Source: Yinghuangia soli (GTDB lineage: Bacteria > Actinomycetota > Actinomycetes > Streptomycetales > Streptomycetaceae). Taken from it: a stretch of DNA of 44,815 nucleotides. The stretch covers positions 369,374 to 414,188 of the forward strand of contig NZ_JAKFHA010000002.1 of assembly GCF_021502675.1 (NCBI RefSeq). The letters run 5' to 3'. The notes under the pieces are model-generated. The model worked only from the letters and a program-made list of their open reading frames with translations. It made no database searches and was not told the origin of the DNA. Positions 30,189 through 38,877 of this stretch are shown here, piece after piece (position 1 is the stretch's first letter; each line of letters starts with the position of its first letter). The position numbers and the translations under genes were made by a program.

Positions 30189-31412
30189 GTGGAGTTCGGC
30201 ATCTTCCTGAACGGTTACATCCCGGGACCGGCTGCGCACGATCGCGCTTCCGAGCACCTGATGCTGCAGCGCGAGCTGGAGCTGGCCATCAAGGCCGACA
30301 AGCACAACTGGAAGTACGCCTGGTTCGGTGAGCACCACGCACTGACCGAGTACAGCCACATGTCGGCCCCCGAGGTCGCGATGGGCTACGTGGCGGCGAA
30401 GACCGAGCGCATCCACCTGGGCACCGGCATCAACTCGCTGTCGCCGCGCAAGGAGCACCCGGTCCGCTTCGCGGAGCGCGCGGCGATGCTGGACCACATC
30501 ACCGAGGGCCGCTTCGAGTGGGGCACCGGCCGCGGCGCCGGCAGCCACGAGGTCGCGTCCTTCAACATCATGGACACCAACTCGACCAAGGCCGAGTGGG
30601 ACGAGGTCGCGCCCGAGATCGTGCGCATGTGGGAGCAGTACGACTACTCCTTCCACGGCGAGCACTTCACCGTGCCCACCCCGCACAACATCCTCCCGAA
30701 GCCGTACGGGCACTCGCACCCGCCGATCTGGATGGCGTGCGGCAACCCCGGCTCCTTCGCCAAGGCCGGTTCGCTGGGCATCGGCGCGATCGCGTTCAAC
30801 TTCGAGCCGATCTACAACCTGAAGGGCCGCATCGAGGCCTACAAGGAAGCCGCCGCCAACCCGGTCGAGATCCTGGGCGACTACCAGAACAACAACGTCA
30901 TGATGACCAACGGCGTCATCTGCCTGAACGACCGCAAGCGCGCCCGCGAGATCGGCATCAGCAAGGGCCGCGGCTACCTGGTCACCATGGTGAACCTGTA
31001 CCACGACACCATGCCGAAGTCGGCCGACGCCATCACCTGGCCGGAGCCGCCGTTCGACCTGTCCGCGGGCGGCGAGGAGTTCCTGGACTTCGCGATCGAC
31101 GCGGGCCTGATGCTCTGCGGCACCCCGGAAGAGGTCTGCGAGCAGATCGCCGCCTACCAGGAGGTCGGCTGCGACCAGCTGGTCTTCGGCATCAACGACG
31201 GCATGTCGCACGAGGAGAACCTCGAGATGATCGAGCTCTTCGGCGACAAGGTCATCCCCGAGTTCGACAAGAACCCGGAGCACTCCACCGCGGTGTACCG
31301 CCGCAACGCGGGCGGCCCGAAGTTCCCGCCGTTCAACGGCCCGGTGAACCCGGACCTGGTGCACACCGTCCTCCCCGCCAACGCCATCATCGGCGTCGAC
31401 GGCAAGAAGTGA
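30189..31412 (+). CDS. LLM-class flavin-dependent oxidoreductase
   Basis: A 407-residue luciferase-like monooxygenase: MEFGIFLNGY, YAWFGEHHALTEYSHMSAPEVAMGYVAAKT, GTGINSLSPRKEHPVRFAERAAMLDHITEGRFEWGTGRGAG and CGTPEEVCEQIAAYQEVGCDQLVFG. It uses FMN or F420 to oxidise an unknown substrate. GTG 30189 has GGGAGG six bases upstream. Codons are almost exclusively the preferred C/G-ending set (Asn AAC, Lys AAG throughout), more strictly than its neighbours, which suggests high expression. A strong terminator follows. Confidence 0.9.
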   Translation: MEFGIFLNGYIPGPAAHDRASEHLMLQRELELAIKADKHNWKYAWFGEHHALTEYSHMSAPEVAMGYVAAKTERIHLGTGINSLSPRKEHPVRFAERAAMLDHITEGRFEWGTGRGAGSHEVASFNIMDTNSTKAEWDEVAPEIVRMWEQYDYSFHGEHFTVPTPHNILPKPYGHSHPPIWMACGNPGSFAKAGSLGIGAIAFNFEPIYNLKGRIEAYKEAAANPVEILGDYQNNNVMMTNGVICLNDRKRAREIGISKGRGYLVTMVNLYHDTMPKSADAITWPEPPFDLSAGGEEFLDFAIDAGLMLCGTPEEVCEQIAAYQEVGCDQLVFGINDGMSHEENLEMIELFGDKVIPEFDKNPEHSTAVYRRNAGGPKFPPFNGPVNPDLVHTVLPANAIIGVDGKK

Positions 31413-31445
31413 CGCTGCGCAGCAGCCGCACCGCCAGCTAGGCGC

Positions 31446-31479
31446 CCGAAGGGCCCGGCCACCCGGCCGGGCCCTTCGG
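31446..31479 (+). terminator. Terminator of the LLM gene
   Basis: A 15-bp perfect stem (31446-31460 with 31465-31479), four-base loop ACCC, followed by TATTTTC. Confidence 0.9.
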
Positions 31480-31530
31480 TATTTTCGCGGCGCGTGCACC
31501 TGCGAACGTGAGGGTGGGGTACGACATCCT

Positions 31531-31555
31531 GTACGCGGGTGCGCACCGCGCGTAC
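31531..31555. promoter_or_regulatory. Large near-perfect dyad in the leader of the SUKH-like gene
   Basis: GTACGCGGGTGC and its complement (one extra base) span 31531-31555, ending 8 bp before the AGGAGG ribosome site of the next gene. It may be an operator or a translation-controlling hairpin. Confidence 0.45.
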
Positions 31556-31573
31556 TCGTACAGGAGGAAACGC

Positions 31574-32116
31574 ATGGCCACGGTCACGGAGGGACTCGAC
31601 GGCGTCCGCCGCGAGCTGGACAGACTGGACCGCAAGGTCGTGGGCCTGTTCGAGCCCGGGATTTCGGCGGAGTCGGTGCGGACCCGGCTCGCCGGTGCGC
31701 CCGACGAGCTGGTCGCGTGGTTCGGCTGGGCGGACGGCACCCGGGCCGAGGAGGACCAGACGGTCGACGAGGCCTCCTTCATCCCCGGCTACGTGCTGAT
31801 CAGCCTGGCCGAGGCGCTGGAGTTCCGGGACGAGGTCGAGGTCGAGTCGGACGGCGACGAGGAGTGGCTGCCGCTGCTGGTCTCGCCGGCCGGGGACTTC
31901 TACGCGGTCGCGTGGACCGCCGACGAGGGCGTCGTGCAGGTGTGGAGCTACGTCGACGGGGCCGACGGGCAGACCGACTACCGGGATCTGGAGCGGATGC
32001 TCCGCACCTTCGTGGAGAGCTACCGGACCGGCGCCTTCGAGGTGGACGACGAGGGCTACCTGGACATGCACCCGGAGCTCGCGGACCGCGTGTACGAGGC
32101 GGTCAACCGGGGCTGA
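31574..32116 (+). CDS. SMI1/KNR4 (SUKH)-like protein
   Basis: A 180-residue acidic protein with SUKH-type features: APDELVAWFGWADGT near the N-terminus, ISLAEALEFRDEV, EWLPLLVSPAGDFYAVAW and a C-terminal helix with RDLERMLRTFVESYRTGAFEVDDEGYLDM. SUKH proteins often act as immunity proteins of contact-toxin systems, but no toxin gene is nearby. ATG 31574 has AGGAGG six bases upstream. Confidence 0.7.
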   Translation: MATVTEGLDGVRRELDRLDRKVVGLFEPGISAESVRTRLAGAPDELVAWFGWADGTRAEEDQTVDEASFIPGYVLISLAEALEFRDEVEVESDGDEEWLPLLVSPAGDFYAVAWTADEGVVQVWSYVDGADGQTDYRDLERMLRTFVESYRTGAFEVDDEGYLDMHPELADRVYEAVNRG

Positions 32117-32136
32117 CGCGGGCCCGGACCATGGAT

Positions 32137-32262
32137 TTGCAGGCTGACCGTGTGATTGTGCTAAGGTATGAATGCCTTCGGCGTGCTCAAGCGTAGGATC
32201 CATGACTGAGCCCGGAGGACCAGACTTCCGGTGGGCCCGGCCGCGTGCGGTCGGGCCCACCG
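32137..32262 (+). ncRNA. Possible small RNA transcription unit
   Basis: Putative promoter elements TTGCAG (32137-32142) and TAAGGT (32162-32167), 19 bp apart, precede about 60 bp without a convincing ORF and a strong hairpin at 32229-32262. Between genes that are convergent here, this could be a short transcript. It may equally be only a terminator region; evidence is weak. Confidence 0.25.
32229..32262. terminator. Terminator between convergent SUKH-like and MOSC genes
   Basis: A 16-bp stem with one G-U pair (32229-32244 with 32247-32262) and a very tight loop. It serves both strands. Confidence 0.8.
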
Positions 32263-32285
32263 ACGTTTCCGGGCGTCCCCGCAGG

Positions 32286-33164
32286 TCAGCGCACCGCCAC
32301 CGCATCGTCCAGGCCGAGGACACCGGGCCGCACCACCGAGGCGTAGACCCCGACGTTGTGCCCGGTCTTGGCGTGCACGGTGCGCAGCAGGGCCCGGTCG
32401 GCGGGCAGGTCCGCGAGCGGCACCGGGTGGCTGATCATGACGCAGCGCGGGCAGGCCGACTCGATGCGCAGCACCGCGGTGCCGATCTGCACCTCGCGCC
32501 CCACCCACGCCAGCTCCGGGAAGTCGCCCTCGACCTCTTCCGGCACCGAGATCACCAGATTGGGCCGGAAGCGGCGCACGTCGGCGTCGCTGCCCGGCGA
32601 CAGCTTGCGCAGCGATTCCAGCGTGCGGTCGGTCACCGCCATCAGCGGGAACGCGTCGAAGTGCGTGCCCGGCAGCGTCTGGCTCTCCCACAGCACCGGC
32701 GGCAGGGCGCCGAGGTCGGGAAGTTCGGCGCCGGTCTCCACGCCGAACAGCTGCTCCAGCCAGGTCTGCCAGTCGCCGTCCTCGGGCGCCGGGCGGCGGT
32801 AGTACGCCTGGTCGCCGGCCGGCCGCCGGGCGTGCAGCGTGGCGGGGCGGCCGAGGATCTCGGCGGCGAGCTCGTGGGCGTCGGCGTCGGTGGAGCGGAA
32901 CGTCCGGCCGTCCGGGAGGGTGATCTCCACCGGGGGCACCGGGTCCGCGGCGCTGATGGGCCGCGTGTACCGGGCGGTGAGGCCCAGGAGCCGGGCATTG
33001 CGCCGCGCGTCGGCGATCGCGTCGAGTTCCTCGTCGCGTACCGCCCAGATGCGGTCGCCGCGCATGCCGTCGGCGTCCAGCCGGGCGAGTTCGAGGGATT
33101 CGCCGGCCATGCTCTTCACCGGGTAGCGCCAGATCGCGGAGACGTACGGGAGTTCGGCGGACAT
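32286..33164 (-). CDS. MOSC domain-containing protein
   Basis: A 292-residue protein with the MOSC N-terminal beta barrel (SAIWRYPVKSMAGESLELARLDADGMRGDRIWAV) and the C-terminal MOSC domain (VRRFRPNLVISVPEEVEGDFPELAWVGREVQIGTAVLRIESACPRCVMISH), including the conserved Cys. Related proteins bind molybdenum cofactor and reduce N-hydroxylated compounds (mARC/YcbX type). ATG 33164. Confidence 0.9.
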   Translation of the reverse strand: MSAELPYVSAIWRYPVKSMAGESLELARLDADGMRGDRIWAVRDEELDAIADARRNARLLGLTARYTRPISAADPVPPVEITLPDGRTFRSTDADAHELAAEILGRPATLHARRPAGDQAYYRRPAPEDGDWQTWLEQLFGVETGAELPDLGALPPVLWESQTLPGTHFDAFPLMAVTDRTLESLRKLSPGSDADVRRFRPNLVISVPEEVEGDFPELAWVGREVQIGTAVLRIESACPRCVMISHPVPLADLPADRALLRTVHAKTGHNVGVYASVVRPGVLGLDDAVAVR

Positions 33165-33242
33165 AGGGCTCCCTTTGCCGGGCGCGCGGATACGGACCGC
33201 GGCGCCAGGTCGATTGTCGAGGTGGGAGCGGGCCGAAACGAT

Positions 33243-33288
33243 ACTCCGGTGCCCCGCCGGCCGGTAGAGGCAGGCGGGGCACCGGAGT
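33243..33288 (-). terminator. Terminator of the NTF2-fold gene at 33328
   Basis: A 16-bp perfect stem (33243-33258 with 33273-33288) with a 14-base loop, 40 bp beyond the stop codon on the minus strand. Confidence 0.8.
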
Positions 33289-33327
33289 TCGCCGCGCCCG
33301 GCGGCGTGCCGGGGCCGCGGCGGCGGA

Positions 33328-33753
33328 TCAGGCGAAGCCCTTGGCGATGTGCTCCAGCCACCACGCCGGGGCCGCGTTCATCAGCGTGTTGAAGTCCCAA
33401 TAGTCGTGCCAGCGCACGAGCTTGCCGTCCGGGCCGACCTCGTGCACGGACACGAACGGCAGCAGCACGCTCTCGCCGGTCTCCCAGAACCACTTCTCGG
33501 CGTGCTCGGTGACCACGACCGTGTCGTCGGCGACGATGTGCTTGAGGTGGTGCTCGTAGCCGGAGAGCATCTCCAGGCCGAGGCGCAGCCGGGCGGCTAT
33601 CTGCGCGGGACCGTAGGCACCCGCCCCGGGGGCCGGGACGTCGGTGTAGTGGCCGTCCTCCGCGAAGTACGCGCCCACCTTGTCGAAATCGCGGTCGTAC
33701 AGGTCCTGCCAGAACTGCTCCACGAGCTTCTTGTTGTCGATGCTTCGGGACAT
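33328..33753 (-). CDS. SnoaL/NTF2-fold protein (limonene-epoxide-hydrolase-like)
   Basis: A 141-residue cone-shaped fold protein: NKKLVEQFWQDLYDRDFDKVGAYFAEDGHYTDVP, then VTEHAEKWFWETGESVLLPFVSVHEVGPDGKLVRWHDYWDFNTLM. The Asp/Arg/Asp arrangement of limonene-1,2-epoxide hydrolases is partly visible (RWHDYWD). The substrate is unknown. ATG 33753 lies divergent from the lipoprotein gene. Confidence 0.82.
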   Translation of the reverse strand: MSRSIDNKKLVEQFWQDLYDRDFDKVGAYFAEDGHYTDVPAPGAGAYGPAQIAARLRLGLEMLSGYEHHLKHIVADDTVVVTEHAEKWFWETGESVLLPFVSVHEVGPDGKLVRWHDYWDFNTLMNAAPAWWLEHIAKGFA

Positions 33754-33881
33754 ACCTGTGGCCTCCTCGGGGCGGATCGCTCCGGAGCTTAGGCATACAG
33801 TCGTGGGGAAAACAGGGGCTTCGCGTCCGGGTGGGGGGAACCGGCCGGACGCGGGCGATCAGGCATCCGGGGGGATGACTC

Positions 33882-34757
33882 ATGTACGGGTTCAGAGGGC
33901 CGCTCCGCCGCGCGCTGGCCGCGTCCGTCGCGGTACTGGCACTCGGCGGTGCGCTGGGCGCATGCAGTCCGTTCGAGGACGACAAGGACGGCGCGGGGAG
34001 CACGGGAACGGGCTCCGCGGCCGCTTCGGCCGGGTCGGGCGGCGACGCCAAGGGCGGGCCGCAGGAGCCGTCCGGGAAGGTCGAGGCCGGCTGGGTGAAG
34101 GGCCGCGTCGTCGACACGCAGGGCCGGCCCATCAAGGGCGCGGAGGTCGTGGTGGACAACCAGCTGCTGTACGACAGCAACCTGGTGCTGACCACCGACG
34201 CGAACGGCGAGTACCGCGCGGAACTGCCGCCGATCGCCGCGACGTATGCGGTGACCGCGAGCTTCAAGAAGACCTACGAGAACAACAAGTACACCTTCGC
34301 GCTGCAGGCGTCCGACCCCGAGCCGTTCGTCGGCAAGACCGGCGCGGTGCGGGACTTCACCTGGCAGCTCACGGGGGAGCGGGCCGACATGCCGGACTCC
34401 TTCCACGGCGCCACGGTCGTCTACTACCTGAGCCCGACGAACCCGGTCGACGACAGCTACGCCGACTCCGCGAACGTGCGGCTGACCCTCACCCCGGTCG
34501 GCCCGCTGGTGGACGGCAGCACCGGGAAGACCATCGAGCGGAAGCCGGAGAACACCGGCGACGGCTGGGCGGTGCGCGACGTCCCGGTGGGCAAGTACAA
34601 GATCACCGCGAAGTTCGCGGACGGCGCGGGCGGGCGCACCCAGCCGCTGGAGGTCCGGATCCGCAACGGCGGCGGGTCGTTCGCGGCCGAGGTGACGACG
34701 GTCTTCAAGCCGGAGCTGACCGACCGCCAGATGGTCTCGCTCGAACTGCAGTTCTGA
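33882..34757 (+). CDS. Lipoprotein with carboxypeptidase-regulatory-like beta domain
   Basis: A 291-residue protein with an N-terminal signal peptide and lipobox LGAC, followed by an acidic Gly/Ser linker. A transthyretin-like beta-sandwich (about 70-130) has VKGRVVDTQGRPIKGAEVVVDN and TTDANGEYRAELPP. The C-terminal part is another beta domain. It is a cell-surface protein of unknown partner, placed before the CapA-like lipoprotein. ATG 33882. Confidence 0.8.
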   Translation: MYGFRGPLRRALAASVAVLALGGALGACSPFEDDKDGAGSTGTGSAAASAGSGGDAKGGPQEPSGKVEAGWVKGRVVDTQGRPIKGAEVVVDNQLLYDSNLVLTTDANGEYRAELPPIAATYAVTASFKKTYENNKYTFALQASDPEPFVGKTGAVRDFTWQLTGERADMPDSFHGATVVYYLSPTNPVDDSYADSANVRLTLTPVGPLVDGSTGKTIERKPENTGDGWAVRDVPVGKYKITAKFADGAGGRTQPLEVRIRNGGGSFAAEVTTVFKPELTDRQMVSLELQF

Positions 34758-34857
34758 GGCCGCGGGGCCCGCGGCGCGGGGCCGGGCGGGGATCCCGCAG
34801 GTCGGGGGGCAGACGGAACAAAGGGGGCGGGCCCGTACCGCACGCCGGATCCTGGGT

Positions 34858-34863
34858 TAGCGT
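34858..34863 (+). promoter_or_regulatory. Possible -10 element TAGCGT of the CapA gene
   Basis: TAGCGT, identical to the -10 of the reductase operon, lies seven bases before GTG 34870, so this gene may also be leaderless. No clear -35 is seen. Confidence 0.3.
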
Positions 34864-36030
34864 GTGCCGGTGCTTACTCCCCCTGCCCGCCCCGTCCGGG
34901 CCCTCGTCGGCGTCCTCGCCCTGGCCGTGCTGTCCGGATGCTCGCTGCTCGGGGATTCGGACGACGGCGACAAGACCGTCCCGGTGGCGAGCGGGGCCGC
35001 GACCGATGCGGTGCTGCCCTCGCTGCCCGGCAGCTCTTCGGGCACGCCTTCGCCCGGTGCGTCGGCGGGGTCGACGGCACCGGGCGGCAAGCCGGGCGCG
35101 ATCACCCTCGCATTCGGCGGCGACGTGCACTTCACGGACCGCACCACGGCGCGCCTGAACGCCGGTGCCGAGACCGCGCTCGGTCCGATCAGCAGCGCGC
35201 TCTCCGCGGCCGACCTCGCGATGGTCAACTTCGAGTCGGCCATCACCGAGCGGGGCACCCCGGAGGGGAAGACGTACCACTTCCGGGCGCCCGCGTCGGC
35301 GCTCGGCGAGCTGCAGAAGTCCGGTGTGGACGTGGTCAGCATGGCCAACAACCATGCGGTGGACTACGGCGCGGTCGGCCTGCAGGACTCGCTGGCCGCG
35401 GTGGCCAAGCCCGCGGTGCCGGTGGTCGGATTCGGTGCCGATGCGGCAGCCGCGTACCGGCCCTGGACGACCGAGGTGAAGGGCGTCAAGGTGGCCTTCC
35501 TGGCGGCCAGCCAGGTGCAGGACCTGACCAACCAGAAGTACGCGGCGGGCCCGGGCAAGCCCGGCATAGCCTCGGCGCTGACCTCGGACCGGCTGGTCAA
35601 GGCGGTCAAGGACGCCAAGGCGCAGGCCGACGTCGTCGTGGTCTACATGCACTGGGGCATCGAGGGCGACAAGTGCCCGTCCCCCGACCAGACCGGGCTG
35701 GCCCGCAAGTTGTCCGCGGCCGGCGCGACCGCGGTGGTCGGCACGCACGCGCACGTCATGCAGGGCGCGGGCATGCTCGGCGACACGTACGTGGGCTACG
35801 GCTTCGGGAACTTCCTCTGGTACGGCACGTCGCCGTACCCGAACTCCAACGACACCGGCGTGACCACGCTGACGATCGAAGGGGGCAAGGTGGTCGGCGA
35901 GGCCTTCACACCGGCCTCGATCGACGGCCGCGGGGTGCCGGTGCCGCAGAAGGGCGCCGAGGCCAAGCGCATCACGGACCGGCGCGACTCGCTGCGGCCG
36001 TGCACCGGGCTGACCGCGGTGCCCAAGTAG
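34864..36030 (+). CDS. CapA-family lipoprotein
   Basis: A 388-residue protein with a lipoprotein signal (VLALAVLSGC), a Ser/Gly/Pro linker and a CapA/PGA_cap metallophosphatase-like domain: LAFGGDVHFTDR, MVNFESAITERG, VVSMANNHAVDYG, VVYMHWGIEGD and VVGTHAHVMQGAG. Such enzymes act in capsule or poly-gamma-glutamate systems; no other capsule gene is nearby. The start is GTG 34864 or GTG 34870; the latter fits a leaderless transcript. Confidence 0.88.
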   Translation: MPVLTPPARPVRALVGVLALAVLSGCSLLGDSDDGDKTVPVASGAATDAVLPSLPGSSSGTPSPGASAGSTAPGGKPGAITLAFGGDVHFTDRTTARLNAGAETALGPISSALSAADLAMVNFESAITERGTPEGKTYHFRAPASALGELQKSGVDVVSMANNHAVDYGAVGLQDSLAAVAKPAVPVVGFGADAAAAYRPWTTEVKGVKVAFLAASQVQDLTNQKYAAGPGKPGIASALTSDRLVKAVKDAKAQADVVVVYMHWGIEGDKCPSPDQTGLARKLSAAGATAVVGTHAHVMQGAGMLGDTYVGYGFGNFLWYGTSPYPNSNDTGVTTLTIEGGKVVGEAFTPASIDGRGVPVPQKGAEAKRITDRRDSLRPCTGLTAVPK

Positions 36031-36085
36031 GACGGGCCGGCACCGGCGCGGACGGGCCGGCGCAGACCGATCGGAGCAGACACGC

Positions 36086-36118
36086 CGGAGCGGGCGGGCC
36101 GTGGGCCCGCCCGCTCCG
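36086..36118. terminator. Bidirectional terminator after CapA
   Basis: A 14-bp perfect stem (36086-36099 with 36105-36118) with a five-base loop between convergent genes. Confidence 0.85.
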
Positions 36119-36138
36119 TGCCGTCCCGCGCGCTGCGG

Positions 36139-36585
36139 TCAGCCCATGCCGGGCGTGGCCGGGGCTATGTACATGTAGCTCTTCTCCTCGACGCGCGTCT
36201 TGATGCGCCAGGCGCCGTCCACGCGCACGAACGTGTCGAGGTACCACAGGCCGCACATCATCAGGCTCTGCTCGCCGTTGTCGCCGGGCAGCACCATCGG
36301 GTTGTGGCACATCGTGCGGCCGGTCGCGGTGTCGCCGTCCACCGTGATCGACGAGTTGCTGATCAGGTGCTGGAAGGCCGGGAAGTTCGGCATGACGTCG
36401 GCCAGGAACTTCTTGGTGGCGGCCAGGTCGCCGGTGGCCCCGCCCATCGCCGAGTAGTCGATGTGCGCGTCCGCGGTGAAGACGTCGTCCAGCAGGTCCC
36501 ACTGGCGGGTGTCGACGGCGTGGGAGTAGCGGACCATCAGATCCTGGATCTCGAGGCGGTCCGAGATCTCCTGCAGCGACAGCAT
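36139..36585 (-). CDS. SnoaL-like NTF2-fold protein
   Basis: A 148-residue protein: LQEISDRLEIQDLMVRYSHAVDTRQWDLLDDVFTADAHIDYS, then TATGRTMCHNPMVLPG and LWYLDTFVRVDGAWRIKTRVEEKSY. This is the SnoaL_4 layout, shared with scytalone-dehydratase-like and steroid-modifying proteins. The catalytic Tyr/Asp/His positions are plausible (Y20, D24) but the substrate is unknown. Confidence 0.85.
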   Translation of the reverse strand: MLSLQEISDRLEIQDLMVRYSHAVDTRQWDLLDDVFTADAHIDYSAMGGATGDLAATKKFLADVMPNFPAFQHLISNSSITVDGDTATGRTMCHNPMVLPGDNGEQSLMMCGLWYLDTFVRVDGAWRIKTRVEEKSYMYIAPATPGMG

Positions 36586-36761
36586 GGGTGCCTCCGGTTG
36601 CGCTGGTCCATGATCCCGGCGGGCGCGGTACGGCCCGCCGCGACGGCAATGTCACCCGGGTTCGGCCCAGGAAGCAAGAGGCGGCGGGCGGCGGGCGTTT
36701 CCCGAGGCGACATTCCGGGCATCCGCCCGCGGTCCCGGACGGGTGCGCGCGAGGAGCGGCG

Positions 36762-37877
36762 ATGACTTCAGCGGTGGGCAGGTCGGCGGCGGCGCGGCGC
36801 GGGCGCCGGGCGGGAGCACTCGCCCTGGCCGCCGCGGCGCTGTTCGCCGGCGTCGCGGGGTGCTCGGACGGCGGCGGCAAGGACGACGGCGGCAAGAATG
36901 CGCCGGCCCGGGCCTCGGCGAGCGAGTCGGCGGCCGCGGCGCCCGAGGGCGGCTCGGACGACCTGCAGTCGGCGTACCGCAAGGTGGTCAGGGACGTGCT
37001 GCCGTCCGTCGTGCAGATCACCACGTCCGACGGCCTGGGCTCCGGCGTCGTCTACGACGACAAGGGCCACATCGTCACCAACGCGCACGTGGTCGGCAGC
37101 GCCACCGCCTTCCAGGTCACGCTCGCCACCGGCAGCCAGCCGCTCACCGCCAAGCTGGTCGGCACGTACCCGCCCAACGACGTCGCGGTGATCAAGCTGG
37201 ACAGCCCGCCGGACGGCCTCAAGCCCGCGCAGTGGGGCGAATCGGCGGCGCTCGAGGTGGGCACCATCGTGCTGGCCATGGGCAACCCGCTGGGCCTGTC
37301 CGGGAGCGTCAGCCAGGGCATCGTCTCGGCGCTCAACCGCACCCAGAGCGAGGCCGGGGACCGCAATACGCCCGGCGCCACCATCCCCAATCTGATCCAG
37401 ACCACCGCGGCCATCAACCCCGGGAACAGCGGCGGCGCGCTGGTCGACCTGACCGGGAAGGTGGTCGGCATCCCGACGCTGGCCGCCGCGACCGGGACCG
37501 ACAGCCTGGCGCCGGGCATCGGCTTTGCCATCCCGTCCGACACCGCCAAGAACCTCGCGGACCAGATGATCAAGGACGGCAAGGTCACCGACTCGGACCG
37601 CGCCGCCCTCGGCATCACCGCCACCACGGTCGTCGGCCGGCAGGGGGCACCGGCCGGCGTGGGCGTCGTGCAGGTCGACCCGAACGGCGCCGCGGCCAAG
37701 GCCGGCATCAAGGCGGGCGACGTGATCACATCAGTGAACGGCACCGAGACGACGAGCCAGGCGGCGCTCTCCGAGGTGCTCGCCGGACTCAAGCCGGGCG
37801 ACCAGGCCAAGGTCGCGGTGACCCGGTCGGACGGCAGTACCGCGACCGTCGACGTGACCCTGGGCGAACTGGCCTGA
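36762..37877 (+). CDS. HtrA/DegP-type trypsin-like serine protease lipoprotein with PDZ
   Basis: A 371-residue protein with a lipobox VAGC ending at C34, an acidic linker, a trypsin-like domain with catalytic H109 (TNAHVVG), D140 (NDVAVI) and S223 (NPGNSGGAL), and one PDZ domain (GVVQVDPNGAAAKAGIKAGDVITSVNG). It degrades or holds misfolded proteins outside the membrane. ATG 36762 has GAGGAG five bases upstream. It lies upstream of an RDD protein on the same strand. Confidence 0.92.
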   Translation: MTSAVGRSAAARRGRRAGALALAAAALFAGVAGCSDGGGKDDGGKNAPARASASESAAAAPEGGSDDLQSAYRKVVRDVLPSVVQITTSDGLGSGVVYDDKGHIVTNAHVVGSATAFQVTLATGSQPLTAKLVGTYPPNDVAVIKLDSPPDGLKPAQWGESAALEVGTIVLAMGNPLGLSGSVSQGIVSALNRTQSEAGDRNTPGATIPNLIQTTAAINPGNSGGALVDLTGKVVGIPTLAAATGTDSLAPGIGFAIPSDTAKNLADQMIKDGKVTDSDRAALGITATTVVGRQGAPAGVGVVQVDPNGAAAKAGIKAGDVITSVNGTETTSQAALSEVLAGLKPGDQAKVAVTRSDGSTATVDVTLGELA

Positions 37878-37916
37878 AACGAGGGAAGGTCCGCTTGACG
37901 GCCCGGGCAAATACGC

Positions 37917-37942
37917 GGGAACGTCCGGTACATGACGTTCCC
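37917..37942 (+). promoter_or_regulatory. Inverted repeat spanning the RDD gene start codon
   Basis: GGGAACGT-N10-ACGTTCCC is a perfect 8-bp dyad centred near ATG 37932. As RNA it would put the start codon in the hairpin loop; as DNA it could be an operator. Confidence 0.45.
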
Positions 37943-38828
37943 TCAGCAACCGGGCCAGACCCCCGGGCCCTGGCCGCCGCAGGGACCTCCGGCGGCCCAG
38001 TGGCAGCCGCCGGCGATGCAGCCGTACAGCGGCCCGCCCGGCTCGCCCGGCCTGCCGCCGGTCGAACCGCCGCCCGCCGACTTGCCGTTGGCGTCGCGGT
38101 TCCTGCGGCTGCTGGCGCGTACCGTCGACTACCTGCTGATGACCGCGCTGGTCGTCCCGCTGTGGTTCGCGGCGTACCACTACCTGCAGGGCAAGGCCGC
38201 GGACCTGCAGAACACCACGTTCAAGAAGACGTTCTGGGCGCTGCTGACCGGTGACGGCGACAAGGCCAAGCGCGCACCGCTGGAGGCGGTGGACGGGCTC
38301 TGGGACAAGACCAAACTGCTGCTGCTCCTGCTGGTGCTCGCGCACTTGCTGCTGCCGACCGTCTACGACTGGCTCATGCACGCCCGCTACGGCCGCACCC
38401 TCGGCAAGATCATGTTCGGTATGAAGACCGTCCCGCAGAATGGCGGCCCGGCGCGCCTGGGCCTCGGCCGGGCCGGACGCCGCACGCTGATCGCGGTGTT
38501 CGTGCCGTGGGCCGCGCTGATGCTCATGTGGTACGAGCTGATCCTGCGCGCCTGGACGCTCGCCGCGGTGTGCGGGATCGTCAGCCTGATCGGCTTCCTC
38601 GACCCGCTCAGCGTGCTCGGCCGGCGCCGCCGGACCTGGCACGACCGGATCGGCGGGACGGTCGTGGTCAGCGTCAAGCCGCTCGGCCGGGCCGCCGAAC
38701 TCGGGCGCGGCGCGGGCAGCGCGATGCGCCAGGCGGGCGCCGCGCTCCCCGGTCAGGCCGCCCGGTTCGGTGCCGGCGCGGCGCAGAATGCGCAGAGCGT
38801 GCGGGACCGGCTGCGCCGGAACCGCTGA
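37932..38828 (+). CDS. RDD-family membrane protein
   Basis: A 298-residue protein with a Pro/Gln-rich cytoplasmic N-terminus (1-50), an RDD domain (RFLRLLARTVDYLLMTALVV), a hydrophilic insertion of about 45 residues, further helices (LLLLLLVLAHLLLPTVYDWL; RTLIAVFVPWAALMLMWYELI) and the RRTWHDRIGGTVVV signature. RDD proteins act in ion or solute transport or stress. ATG 37932 lies 54 bp after the protease stop. Confidence 0.87.
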   Translation: MTFPQQPGQTPGPWPPQGPPAAQWQPPAMQPYSGPPGSPGLPPVEPPPADLPLASRFLRLLARTVDYLLMTALVVPLWFAAYHYLQGKAADLQNTTFKKTFWALLTGDGDKAKRAPLEAVDGLWDKTKLLLLLLVLAHLLLPTVYDWLMHARYGRTLGKIMFGMKTVPQNGGPARLGLGRAGRRTLIAVFVPWAALMLMWYELILRAWTLAAVCGIVSLIGFLDPLSVLGRRRRTWHDRIGGTVVVSVKPLGRAAELGRGAGSAMRQAGAALPGQAARFGAGAAQNAQSVRDRLRRNR

Positions 38829-38877
38829 CGCCGCCGCGGACGCCGCGGGCCCGGTCGGAGGGCCGACCCGCGAAGGC

